The position numbers and the translations under genes were made by a program. Below the pieces are notes generated by a model. That model saw only the letters and a list, made by a program, of their open reading frames with translations, had not been told where the DNA came from and searched no databases. From Clostridiales bacterium (GTDB taxonomy: Bacteria > Bacillota > Clostridia > Christensenellales > Pumilibacteraceae), in NCBI GenBank assembly GCA_022508405.1, contig JAFLVI010000005.1, positions 1-48,505 of the forward strand: DNA of 48,505 nucleotides. Reading direction: 5' to 3'. Shown piece after piece: positions 15,346 to 22,858 of this stretch; position 1 is the first letter of the stretch, and the number at the start of each line of letters is the position of its first letter.

Positions 15346-16974
15346 CTAATTCTTGGGATTTTGGTTTTTCAGACGTTCTTCGCGCTCCCGCCTTATGCGT
15401 TCCGCGCGCTCGGATAAATCGCTTGTACTGTGCGGGCGTTGATTTGCCAATCTATCCGCCGCCGCACGGCGATCGCGTTCGATTCGCTCTTCCGCAGCCT
15501 TGCGCCTGTCCGCCGCGCTTTGAGGTGTAGCGGAAGCGGCAGATGTAGTATCTGCTTTTTGCGCGTTATTTAACGGTTCATCGTCCAAAGGAATAACTTC
15601 CGGTTGAAACTCGTCCGGAATAACTTCGGGCTGAAACTCATCGTGAATAACTTCCGGTTGAAATTCGTCCGGAATAATCTCCGGCTTGAATTCGTCATCC
15701 GAAATTCCACCCTGCGCGCCCGAATCGAAATCGCGCAAAAACTCGTCAAACTCGCTGTCGCTGATTACCTGTTCAGCATTGGCTTCTTGCACAATAGGTT
15801 GGGCTTGAGCTGTCCCGTCGTCAACCGTAATCGGCGTTACTCCAAAGTCGTCGTCAAAGTCGGACACGCCGCCATCGGAATTTATATCAAAATAATTGAC
15901 TTGCGCACCTTGCCCGACGGAGTTGATCTCCTGAGTGGACAGTATGCGCTCGGTCTCCACAATACCGCCGTCTTTATGCGACTTGGCATCCTGTTTGGCT
16001 GCTTCCTTGGCGAGCTTCTTTTCCTCGCGCGTCAATTTGCCTTTGTCCTTTTTGCCGGTGGGAGTCGAAAGCGGAACTTCCGGCACGTCCGTCACGTCCC
16101 CGCCAAAATCATGTATGGCGGCGTTCATATCCATAACGTCGTCTTGCGCCAAAGCGTCGATCGGCGCGGGCCCTGCGGGCTCCTGCGGGATTTGTTGCTG
16201 CATAGCTTGCTGTTGCATAGCCTGTTGCTGCATGGCTTGCTGACCCATGCCCTGTTGCTGCATGCCCATGGGGGCTTGCGCATAAGGCGCGGCCGTAGCC
16301 TGAGGCTGCACTGCATATACACCCTTGTCGCCTTGCAGGTTGCGCTTGTAATATTCGGTCTTTACCATATTGAGATAGGGCGAAATAAATATAAAGCCCA
16401 GTCCCAGCGTTATTATGCCCAAAAGATACCAGCCGAAAAGCGACATGCACAGCGAAAAATATGTGCCCGTCTTGCCGCTCATTACCTTGCCGGACGCGGT
16501 CAGCGCGGCGGAAGGCTTCATCTTGGGATTTGCTATCAAAAGGAAGGACGCCATAGACGTGCGGATAAGATAAATCACCCCCGGCACTATCAGGCACAAC
16601 AACAGCAAAAGGCCCAAAAGCGTGCGTTTTAGGCTAATTAGCAAAACTTTGGTTATATTACTGCGTGCAATAGTCTCGCCAAGCCGCCTTATGTTATACG
16701 GCTGACACCTGTACGAAACCAAGTAAAAATCGGTCATGGCAAAGTTGACCATGCCGGCGCCCACAATAGCTATAATGAGCAAAATCGAACCGTAACAAAT
16801 CATCACAATAGCCGCGACATTGCTTATTGCCGCGCCCATCGTGACGCATGACATTACCACGAGTGCGATTAAAGTAATAAAAATCGTAAACTCTACTGTG
16901 TATACGATTATCGCTTGGTGCATATTGAGCGCGAGTTTTCTACGTGCCTCGCCTTTTATGTCTTTTGCTATCAT
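15346..16974 (-). CDS. DUF975-like membrane protein with long low-complexity tail
   Basis: This is a 542-residue protein. The first 215 residues contain about six hydrophobic helices with the DUF975 pattern (KGEARRKLALNMHQAIIVY at the N terminus, LIVPGVIYLIRTSMASFLL in the middle). The remaining 325 residues are a cytoplasmic, disordered-looking tail. The tail has five 5-residue Gln/Met units (such as AMQQQ) near 236-261, a Lys-rich stretch, four 9-residue units of the form DEFQPEVIP near 427-462, and a charged C-terminal helix rich in Arg and Glu. No ribosome-binding site precedes the ATG; a strong promoter ends 6 bases before it. It is co-transcribed with the cyclophilin-like gene. The tail is much longer than usual for DUF975 proteins. 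Confidence 0.85.
   Translation of the reverse strand: MIAKDIKGEARRKLALNMHQAIIVYTVEFTIFITLIALVVMSCVTMGAAISNVAAIVMICYGSILLIIAIVGAGMVNFAMTDFYLVSYRCQPYNIRRLGETIARSNITKVLLISLKRTLLGLLLLLCLIVPGVIYLIRTSMASFLLIANPKMKPSAALTASGKVMSGKTGTYFSLCMSLFGWYLLGIITLGLGFIFISPYLNMVKTEYYKRNLQGDKGVYAVQPQATAAPYAQAPMGMQQQGMGQQAMQQQAMQQQAMQQQIPQEPAGPAPIDALAQDDVMDMNAAIHDFGGDVTDVPEVPLSTPTGKKDKGKLTREEKKLAKEAAKQDAKSHKDGGIVETERILSTQEINSVGQGAQVNYFDINSDGGVSDFDDDFGVTPITVDDGTAQAQPIVQEANAEQVISDSEFDEFLRDFDSGAQGGISDDEFKPEIIPDEFQPEVIHDEFQPEVIPDEFQPEVIPLDDEPLNNAQKADTTSAASATPQSAADRRKAAEERIERDRRAAADRLANQRPHSTSDLSERAERIRREREERLKNQNPKN
15589..15696 (-). repeat. Four 27-base tandem repeats inside the DUF975 gene
   Basis: Four in-frame 27-base units encode DEFKPEIIP, DEFQPEVIH, DEFQPEVIP and DEFQPEVIP. 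The units differ by only a few bases, so copy number may vary between strains. Confidence 0.85.
16192..16270 (-). repeat. 15-base Met-Gln repeats inside the DUF975 gene
   Basis: Five 15-base units encode GMQQQ, GMGQQ and three AMQQQ. They form a Gln-rich flexible segment just after the membrane domain. Confidence 0.8.
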
Positions 16975-16980
16975 AATAAC

Positions 16981-17009
16981 ATTTTACAGCATTTGTCGCG
17001 ATTTGTCAA
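16981..17009 (-). promoter_or_regulatory. Promoter of the DUF975 operon, probably leaderless
   Basis: A perfect TTGACA (17009-17004), 17-base spacer and TAAAAT (16986-16981) are followed by only 6 bases before the ATG. Transcription should start at or within a base or two of the start codon, and no ribosome-binding site is present. Confidence 0.8.
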
Positions 17010-17028
17010 TACATTTTAGGCGGTACTT

Positions 17029-17886
17029 TTAGCAATATGCGCTTAGCAAAAACGTTACGTCAAACCCGCTGCTTACCGTAAACGTTTTTTCGTTAAGATA
17101 TTCCAGTCCGCCTTTAAGTCCCGTAAACTCAAGTTCGACCGCGGCAAGCATTTGTGTGTCGGGCGCGCCTTGCAACGCAGCGTTGCCTTTAATGCCGTAC
17201 TTGTGCTCGCCGATTATCGGACAGCCTATAAAGCTTAGGTGTGCGCGTATCTGGTGCGTCCTGCCCGTGTGCGGAAAAACCCTTAATATCGCCGCGTCGC
17301 CTATCCGCCTAATGACGGTGTATTCGGTTATCATCGTTTTGTAACCGTTTTTGGGCTTGTCCGACACAAGCGCGAGATTGCGGTCGTTCAATAACTTTGT
17401 GTAAGCGGTAAGCGTTTCGCCGTCCGATTCGGGCGCGGGAAGCACCGCCGCTTCGTACACCTTTTTAACCCGCCGCTCCTTAAAGGCGTCGGACAGTTCC
17501 TTCATGGCTTTTTCAGTTTTGGCAAAAACAATCAATCCCGTCGTGTTAGTGTCCAGTCTGTGCACGGCAAAAAGCGGCGCATTGTATAACTGCGGAAGCG
17601 CGTCGTAAGCGGTGCGCTTGGGCTTATCGAAAATCACTATATTATCGTCTTCGTAAACGACAGGCACCGCTACGGCGTTTTTATTTACTGCGTCCGGCAC
17701 GAAAATACTCACCGTATCTCCGCAAGCAAGCAGTGCATTAGCTTTGGTTTTAACCCCATTTACGCGCACCTCACCGCATTTTATAAGCATATCCGCCTTG
17801 GACGAAGAAAGCGCGGGGACGTTGCTCGCCAAAAATGCGGAAAGCCGCTCTGTCTTGCTTGCCTTAAACTCGTATTTCTTTCCCAT
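17029..17886 (-). CDS. RluA-family pseudouridine synthase
   Basis: This 285-residue RNA-modifying enzyme has an N-terminal S4 RNA-binding domain (about residues 10-65) and a catalytic domain with the motif HRLDTNTTG, where Asp112 is the nucleophile. The later RTHQIRAHLSFIGCPIIGEHKYG motif is also intact. It converts uridine to pseudouridine in rRNA or tRNA; the exact site cannot be told. GGAG lies 8 bases before the ATG at 17886. It begins 18 bases after feoB and is the last gene of the nrdR-feoA-feoB operon. I see no terminator between it and the next promoter. Confidence 0.93.
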   Translation of the reverse strand: MGKKYEFKASKTERLSAFLASNVPALSSSKADMLIKCGEVRVNGVKTKANALLACGDTVSIFVPDAVNKNAVAVPVVYEDDNIVIFDKPKRTAYDALPQLYNAPLFAVHRLDTNTTGLIVFAKTEKAMKELSDAFKERRVKKVYEAAVLPAPESDGETLTAYTKLLNDRNLALVSDKPKNGYKTMITEYTVIRRIGDAAILRVFPHTGRTHQIRAHLSFIGCPIIGEHKYGIKGNAALQGAPDTQMLAAVELEFTGLKGGLEYLNEKTFTVSSGFDVTFLLSAYC

Positions 17887-17904
17887 GTGTTTTTCTCCGA
17901 TTGA

Positions 17905-19902
17905 TTATGTTTTAACACGCCTAGACCCAGTGCGGCGAACCTTGATTATATGCACTGCCGCCACCACTGCAATTACTGCCGCAACGCACGCCCATACCGT
18001 AAATAGCCAAAATTTGTCCGCCGCATACCATAACGCCGATCGGTAGTACAAAAATGACGCTAGGTACGCCACAAGCGTGTGGACGGCAACGGATAGCATT
18101 GCGCTTTTTACCCCGTTTTCCTTTGCGATTGCGGAAAGCGTAGCAACGCACGGCACATAAAGGCTTGTGAATATCATAAACGATACCGATGCGGCAGTGC
18201 TGTCAAATACCGCGGTCATGCCGCCGAGCGAGCCTATTACCGATACCACCGTTTCCTTTGCCGCAACGCCGGACATAAGCGCCGCAGTCGCACGCCACGA
18301 CCCGAATCCCAGCGGAGTAAATACCGGCGCTATAATCGAACACAGCGTGCACATAATGCTGTTTTCCACCCCGCCGGTAAACCCGCTCGAAACCGAAAAG
18401 TTGCATAGCACCCACATTATTATGCCGACGCCCAGTACAACCGACCCTACGCGCGACAGAAACGAAAGGACATTGTGCCACACCACGCTCAGCACACGCT
18501 TTGCGCGCGGCACGCGGTACGGCGGCATTTCCATAATAAACTCGTCGTCGCAACGCTCATGCCGAAAAGCTTGCATCACCTTTAGCACGACGAGCGCCGC
18601 GCCCAAGCCCAAAATGTACATGGCCGCCACCGCAAATCCTGACAGTCCGAAGTACGCCGAAATCGCGGTGAATACGGCAAGCCGCGCACTGCACGGACAA
18701 AACGGAGTTGCTAGAGCGGCTCTGCGGCGCACGCCTTCGCCCGATATTCCGCGAGTGGACAGCACCGCTGTTGCGGAGCACCCCAGTCCCAGCACTACCG
18801 AAAACGCCGCCCTGCCGTTTAGCCCGAACTTTTTGAAAAAACCGTCCGTAAGGAAGGCAACGCGGCTCATATATCCGCTGTCCTGCAACAGCGCGGTCAG
18901 CAAAAATATAAGCACCACCTGCGGCAAAAACGCGAGCACTGCGCCCACGCCGCCTACAATGCCGTCCGCCAAAAGCGAACTGACCCACGGCGACATGTCG
19001 GCCTGCAAAACCAAGCCTTGCGCTCGCTCGATAAGGCTTGACAAAAGATTGGATATAGGCTTGCCCAGCTCAAACGTAATGACAAACACCGCCGACATTA
19101 CCAGCAAAAACACCGGCAAAGCAAAACGCCCGAGCGCAACTTTATCTATTTTTAATGTGCTTTGCGGAACAGACGTTCTTTCCACCACTCCGGAAAGTAT
19201 TTTATCTATATATCCGTACCGCAGTCTTGCGGGTAAATCGGTATTGCATGAACACCCGACGCACGCATTGCATTCCGGTTGATTGTACCCTGCCTTTTCC
19301 GCTATAAACTCATCGCGCTCCATAATCTTGAGCGCGACAAATGCTTCGGTTAGCTCCGATACTTTTTTGCCGCGCATATCCGCTACGGCTTTTTTGACTG
19401 CAGGATCGTTTACGTAATCGGGGGCAAACGGCTTTTTGCTTATCGCCTTCTCCGCCGCACCGATCAAAGCCGCTTTTTGGTTTTTGTCCTTTACTGACGT
19501 ACCGACGACCGGCACGCCCAACCGCTTCGACAATAAGTTTAAATCAACCTTTCCACGCGCCTCGTCCATCATGTTGACGACAAGCGCTACGTTTTTGTTC
19601 AGCTCCGCAAGCTGCATAAACATATACAGGTTGCGCCGCAAGTTGTTCACTTCCGCAACGTAAACAATAACGTCGTAGTCGCCGAACAGAATATTATCGC
19701 GCGTAATCTCTTCCTCCGCCGTGCGCGCGGAAAGCGAATACGCCCCGGGGAGATCTGATATATACACGCCGCGCCCCGACTTTTTGGTGCGCACGTCCAC
19801 AGTAACACCGTGCCAGTTGCCTACAGGCTCGTCCGACCGAGTTAACCTGTTAAACAGCGTTGTTTTGCCTACGTTCGGATTGCCGCATAACGCAAGTCTC
19901 AT
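17905..19902 (-). CDS. feoB: Ferrous iron transporter FeoB
   Basis: This 665-residue Fe2+ uptake protein has an N-terminal G domain with GNPNVGKTT at residues 8-16, DLPG at 50-53 and NMMD at 110-113, then a helical linker and a polytopic membrane domain from about 265 with GLGCSATAVLSTR and FCPCSARLAVF, matching the two gate motifs with their conserved cysteines. A four-Cys cluster (Cys211, 214, 217, 219 in CNACVGCSCN) lies between G domain and membrane, an unusual addition that could sense or relay iron. AGGTGAT precedes the ATG at 19902; one base separates it from the feoA stop. It works with FeoA at the cytoplasmic membrane. Confidence 0.96.
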   Translation of the reverse strand: MRLALCGNPNVGKTTLFNRLTRSDEPVGNWHGVTVDVRTKKSGRGVYISDLPGAYSLSARTAEEEITRDNILFGDYDVIVYVAEVNNLRRNLYMFMQLAELNKNVALVVNMMDEARGKVDLNLLSKRLGVPVVGTSVKDKNQKAALIGAAEKAISKKPFAPDYVNDPAVKKAVADMRGKKVSELTEAFVALKIMERDEFIAEKAGYNQPECNACVGCSCNTDLPARLRYGYIDKILSGVVERTSVPQSTLKIDKVALGRFALPVFLLVMSAVFVITFELGKPISNLLSSLIERAQGLVLQADMSPWVSSLLADGIVGGVGAVLAFLPQVVLIFLLTALLQDSGYMSRVAFLTDGFFKKFGLNGRAAFSVVLGLGCSATAVLSTRGISGEGVRRRAALATPFCPCSARLAVFTAISAYFGLSGFAVAAMYILGLGAALVVLKVMQAFRHERCDDEFIMEMPPYRVPRAKRVLSVVWHNVLSFLSRVGSVVLGVGIIMWVLCNFSVSSGFTGGVENSIMCTLCSIIAPVFTPLGFGSWRATAALMSGVAAKETVVSVIGSLGGMTAVFDSTAASVSFMIFTSLYVPCVATLSAIAKENGVKSAMLSVAVHTLVAYLASFLYYRSALWYAADKFWLFTVWACVAAVIAVVAAVHIIKVRRTGSRRVKT

Positions 19903-19903
19903 A

Positions 19904-20119
19904 TCACCTTTCGAGTATCTTTATATTTGCGGCAATGTCCGACCGAATTACGCAGGATACCGACCCGAAATCCACAAGCACGGAATTTGCGTTTCTTGCC
20001 CGAACGCGGTAGGACGCACCCGTTAGCCCCAAATCGACAAGCCGCCTATGCGTGTAAGCCGAACCGCCTATCTGAACAACCGTGCCGCTACTACCCACCG
20101 AGCAATCGAAAAGCGTCAT
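19904..20119 (-). CDS. feoA: FeoA domain protein
   Basis: This 71-residue SH3-like protein supports FeoB-dependent iron uptake. The pattern GSSGTVVQIGG...RRLVDLGLTGASYRVR...VLVDFGSVSCVIRSDIAANIKI is typical. AGGGAGT precedes the ATG at 20119. It lies between nrdR (5 bases upstream) and feoB (1 base downstream), so iron uptake is transcribed with the ribonucleotide reductase repressor. Confidence 0.94.
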   Translation of the reverse strand: MTLFDCSVGSSGTVVQIGGSAYTHRRLVDLGLTGASYRVRARNANSVLVDFGSVSCVIRSDIAANIKILER

Positions 20120-20124
20120 ACTCC

Positions 20125-20571
20125 CTACTTGAATGCGTTGATAAATTCGATAAACGAGGTTACGTCGCGGAAGTCACGGTACACCGAAGCAAACCGCACA
20201 TAAGCGATTTGGTCGAGTTCCTTAAGTCCTTCCATAACAAGCTCGCCTATCTTTTTGGACGAGATTTCCTGTTCGAGCGAGTTGTAAACCTGCTTTTCCA
20301 CCGAGGTGACCAAAGCGTCGATATCGCGTATGGCAACGGGGCGCTTTTCGCAAGCCTTGATAATGCCCGCCTTGATCTTGTGCGAATCAAACTGCTGACG
20401 CGTTCCGTCATGCTTGACAACAAGCACCGGCGTGGATTCTATCACCTCGTATGTTGTAAAACGCTTGCCGCACTGCAAACATTCGCGGCGGCGGCGGATG
20501 CTGTTGCCCTCATCGGTGGAGCGCGAATCTACAACCTTGCTTTCGGCGTTTCCGCAATAGATACACTTCAT
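20125..20571 (-). CDS. nrdR: Ribonucleotide reductase repressor NrdR
   Basis: This 148-residue zinc/ATP-cone repressor binds NrdR boxes before ribonucleotide reductase genes. The N terminus has the zinc ribbon CIYCGNAESKVVDSR...RRRECLQCGKRFTTYE (Cys pairs at 3/6 and 31/34), followed by the ATP-cone (VVKHDGTRQQFDSHKIKAGIIKACEKRPV). Length is normal. GAGGAA lies 9 bases before the ATG at 20571. It heads an operon with feoA, feoB and a pseudouridine synthase, behind a leader of about 175 bases. Confidence 0.96.
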   Translation of the reverse strand: MKCIYCGNAESKVVDSRSTDEGNSIRRRRECLQCGKRFTTYEVIESTPVLVVKHDGTRQQFDSHKIKAGIIKACEKRPVAIRDIDALVTSVEKQVYNSLEQEISSKKIGELVMEGLKELDQIAYVRFASVYRDFRDVTSFIEFINAFK

Positions 20572-20597
20572 AATACGTATTTCCTCTTGTAAATATG

Positions 20598-20628
20598 CAA
20601 TCACAGATTGGCTCTTCGATTTCTCAGC
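20598..20628. repeat. 31-base direct repeat, copy 1, in the nrdR leader
   Basis: The segment matches 20680-20710 at all but two positions. On the transcribed minus strand it ends with a small hairpin, CAATC-TGT-GATTG. The copies are 82 bases apart. Confidence 0.85.
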
Positions 20629-20679
20629 TATTAGCTAATATCAAAAAATTCTTTCCGTAATTGCGATTGGTTATTATCA

Positions 20680-20710
20680 CAATCACAGATTGGTTCTTCG
20701 ATTTCTAAGC
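20680..20710. repeat. 31-base direct repeat, copy 2, in the nrdR leader
   Basis: This is the second copy of the 20598-20628 repeat with two differences. Its AAATCGAA can also pair with TTCGATTT just upstream in the transcript (8 bases, 13-base loop), so the leader can fold in more than one way. Confidence 0.85.
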
Positions 20711-20752
20711 CATAGTCAAAATCGAAAATTTATTTCTGCGCTTGCTTATTTA

Positions 20753-20781
20753 ATTATATCACACTTTTGCCGTATTGTCCA
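20753..20781 (-). promoter_or_regulatory. Promoter of nrdR-feoA-feoB-rluA
   Basis: TGGACA (20781-20776) and a perfect TATAAT (20758-20753) are 17 bases apart. The start near 20746 gives a leader of about 175 bases carrying two 31-base repeats. Confidence 0.78.
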
Positions 20782-20805
20782 GTTGTTGAGCGCAATATTA
20801 TACGT

Positions 20806-21192
20806 TTATGTGGCAGGCTCGGCGGCGCCCCAGCGTTCGGCACAGTCAAACAGCATGCACTTTTCGCACTGTCCGTCACAGCCTTTGCCGTTGCCGCCCT
20901 TCTTTTTGGGCGAAGGCAAACATTCGGGCTTTGGCGCGGGCACGCAAGTTGGCGCACCGCCGGACAGATCGTGAATTTCCACAAGTATCACGTCCTCGCC
21001 GATCTTTTGGATGCACTGCCACGGCACAAACAAATCCTGAGATTTGCCAAAAATGCCACGCTTGCCGTACGGCAGGATAATACCTTTGATCTTGCCGCTT
21101 TCCACCGAAAAAATAAGGTCTATAATATGCCCCATTCTTCGTCCGTCACTGCCGTTTATAACCTCGCGGCGCTTGAGTTCGCAATATGTCAT
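20806..21192 (-). CDS. YlmC/YmxH family PRC-barrel sporulation protein with Cys-rich tail
   Basis: This is a 128-residue protein. Residues 1-75 are a PRC-barrel of the YlmC/YmxH family (MTYCELKRREVINGSDGRRMG...VPWQCIQKIGEDVILVEI), a group tied to sporulation genes in Firmicutes. The rest is a Lys/Pro-rich linker and a cysteine cluster (Cys105, 109, 112, 117), a tail not usual in the family. The start at 21192 fits the family N terminus; ATGs at 21204 and 21255 in the same frame also lack good ribosome-binding sites. It lies between sigG and nrdR, a position where this family is often found. Confidence 0.82.
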   Translation of the reverse strand: MTYCELKRREVINGSDGRRMGHIIDLIFSVESGKIKGIILPYGKRGIFGKSQDLFVPWQCIQKIGEDVILVEIHDLSGGAPTCVPAPKPECLPSPKKKGGNGKGCDGQCEKCMLFDCAERWGAAEPAT

Positions 21193-21303
21193 TTCGTTTT
21201 CCATAGCATTTGTATATGCGGTTACGGCGCGTTTTGCTATTACTTTTTTGTGCATGAATTATTTTTTCGACCGAGCGCGACACTATTCGCGCACTCCGAA
21301 ATC

Positions 21304-21334
21304 AAAAAAGCGCATACCGCATAGACTAATGCGC
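21304..21334 (-). terminator. Terminator-like hairpin upstream of sigG, minus strand
   Basis: GCGCAT (21310-21315) pairs with ATGCGC (21329-21334), and on the minus strand a run of TTTTTT follows. It lies between sigG and the ylmC-like gene. No minus-strand gene ends here, so the most likely transcript to be stopped is read-through from sigE across sigG. Confidence 0.5.
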
Positions 21335-21373
21335 CAAACTTACATTTGACACGATAACAAATGAGGTGCACCT

Positions 21374-22141
21374 ATGAAAACACGCGTTGATATTTGCGGA
21401 CTTGACACTTCCACCCTGCCAAAGCTCAAACACGAAGAAATGATGGAGCTCATAGTAAAGGCACAAAACGGCGACGAAAGTGCAAGAGATATGTTTGTAA
21501 TGGCAAACCTTAGGCTTGTCCTTTCGGTAACACAGCGGTTTGCGGCAAAAAAACAGAGCGTGGACGACATCTTTCAAGTCGGCTGTATCGGTCTGATTAA
21601 AGCTATGGAAAACTTTAACGTATCGTACAACCTACGCTTTTCCACCTACGCCGTGCCCATGATTATAGGCGAAATACGAAGATACTTGCGTGACTGCTCG
21701 CCCCTTCGCGTTTCGCGGTCGGTGCGCGACACCGCATACCACGCCCTGCAGGCGCGCCAACAAATAGAACACGAAACCGGCGACACCGCAACCTTAGACG
21801 ACATTGCCGCCGCGCTTAACATACCGGTGTCCGACGTAGTTTACGCGCTTGACGGAATTTCCGATCCCGTATCGTTGTTTGAGCCTGTGTACCACGACGG
21901 CGAAGATACCGTTTTGGTAATGGATCAGCTTTCGGACAGCACGGACGAAAACAGACTTAGCAAAATAGATATAGACGACGCCATAGAGCATTTATCCGAG
22001 CGCGAGCGCAAAATATTGATGATGCGCTTTTACGACGGTAAAACGCAAATGGAAGTGAGCAAGGAAATAGGCATTTCTCAAGCGCAAGTATCCCGCCTTG
22101 AAAAAACCGCCATTGCCGCCATTCACAACAAAGTGACGTGA
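21374..22141 (+). CDS. sigG: Forespore sigma factor SigG
   Basis: This 255-residue sigma-70-type factor drives late forespore genes. The N terminus VDICGLDTSTLPKLKHEEMMELI is the diagnostic SigG segment. Region 2 reads NLRLVLSVTQRF...FQVGCIGLIKAMENF and the region 3/4 helix-turn-helix reads MEVSKEIGISQAQVSRLEKTAI. GAGGTG lies 6 bases before the ATG at 21374. Unlike the usual tandem arrangement, it is on the opposite strand from sigE and ends 9 bases from the sigE stop. No terminator is visible between the two. Two GCATA motifs upstream (21312, 21319) could be part of a sigma-F/sigma-G promoter, but no convincing -10 accompanies them. Confidence 0.96.
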   Translation: MKTRVDICGLDTSTLPKLKHEEMMELIVKAQNGDESARDMFVMANLRLVLSVTQRFAAKKQSVDDIFQVGCIGLIKAMENFNVSYNLRFSTYAVPMIIGEIRRYLRDCSPLRVSRSVRDTAYHALQARQQIEHETGDTATLDDIAAALNIPVSDVVYALDGISDPVSLFEPVYHDGEDTVLVMDQLSDSTDENRLSKIDIDDAIEHLSERERKILMMRFYDGKTQMEVSKEIGISQAQVSRLEKTAIAAIHNKVT

Positions 22142-22150
22142 CGCTGACTA

Positions 22151-22858
22151 CTATATTTGCAATGCTTTGGAAATATCCTTTTTAAGCCTGTAGATTATCT
22201 TTTTTTCCAGACGCGATATATATGACTGCGATATGCCCAAAAGGTCGGCGACTTCCTTTTGGGTCTTTTCGCTTTTTCCGCCCAGCCCGAAACGCATTTG
22301 CATAATTACGCGCTCGCGGCTGTTAAGCCGCTGTAACGCTTCGTTAAGCAGTCTGCATTCCGCTTCGTTTTCCAGCTCCTTGCCCACCGAGTCGGGGTCG
22401 GTGCCCAAGATGTCCGCCATTACAAGCTCGTTGCCGTCTGCGTCCACGTTTAAAGGCTCGTCCAGCGACACTTCGGAGCGAAGCCGCACAACGCGCCTTA
22501 GGTGCATGAGTATCTCGTTTTCTATGCATCGTGAAGCATACGTGGCAAGTTTGATATTCTTGTCCGAGTCAAACGAGTTGACCGCCTTTATAAGCCCCAC
22601 AGTGCCTATAGAAATCAAATCTTCCAAATCCACGCCGGTGTTGTCAAACTTGCGCGCAATGTACACCACAAGCCTTAGATTATGCTCTATGAGCAGTGCT
22701 TTTACGGTCGGGTCGGTCTTTAGCCGAGCGATGGCGTCCGCCTCCTCCTGCGGCAAAAGCGGGTGCGGAAGCCCGTCGCCGGAAGTTATGTACTCCAGAT
22801 CGCAGTCGGTGCGCTGCAATGCGCGCTTTATTGCCGCAAGTATCGCATTTAATATCAT
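22151..22858 (-). CDS. sigE: Mother-cell sigma factor SigE (pro-form)
   Basis: This 235-residue sigma-70-type factor is made as an inactive precursor and activated by SpoIIGA in the mother cell. The first 25 to 30 residues (hydrophobic [16 protein letters not shown]) are the likely membrane-bound pro-sequence. Region 2 ([14 protein letters not shown]...[17 protein letters not shown]) and region 4 ([23 protein letters not shown]) are intact. GGAGGTAGT precedes the ATG at 22858, which overlaps the spoIIGA stop by 4 bases (ATGA). No terminator follows before the convergent sigG gene. Confidence 0.96.
   Translation of the reverse strand: MILNAILAAIKRALQRTDCDLEYITSGDGLPHPLLPQEEADAIARLKTDPTVKALLIEHNLRLVVYIARKFDNTGVDLEDLISIGTVGLIKAVNSFDSDKNIKLATYASRCIENEILMHLRRVVRLRSEVSLDEPLNVDADGNELVMADILGTDPDSVGKELENEAECRLLNEALQRLNSRERVIMQMRFGLGGKSEKTQKEVADLLGISQSYISRLEKKIIYRLKKDISKALQI

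Noticed and set aside
15589..15696. Regular repeats that could suggest a CRISPR array
   Set aside because: The 27-base units are contiguous, in frame and encode DEFQPEVIP; there are no spacers and no cas genes.
15604..16632. Plus-strand open frame of 342 codons
   Set aside because: Antisense to the DUF975 gene; its Leu-His repeats mirror the Met-Gln repeats of the real gene.
18167..19282. Long plus-strand open frame (371 codons)
   Set aside because: It is antisense to feoB, which is full length with all motifs. The product is Pro/Ser/Thr-rich nonsense typical of the opposite strand.
21312..21347. Sigma-F/sigma-G promoter before sigG
   Set aside because: Two GCATA elements are present, but the best -10 (CATTTGA) is poor and the spacing to it is off. 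Left as unproven.
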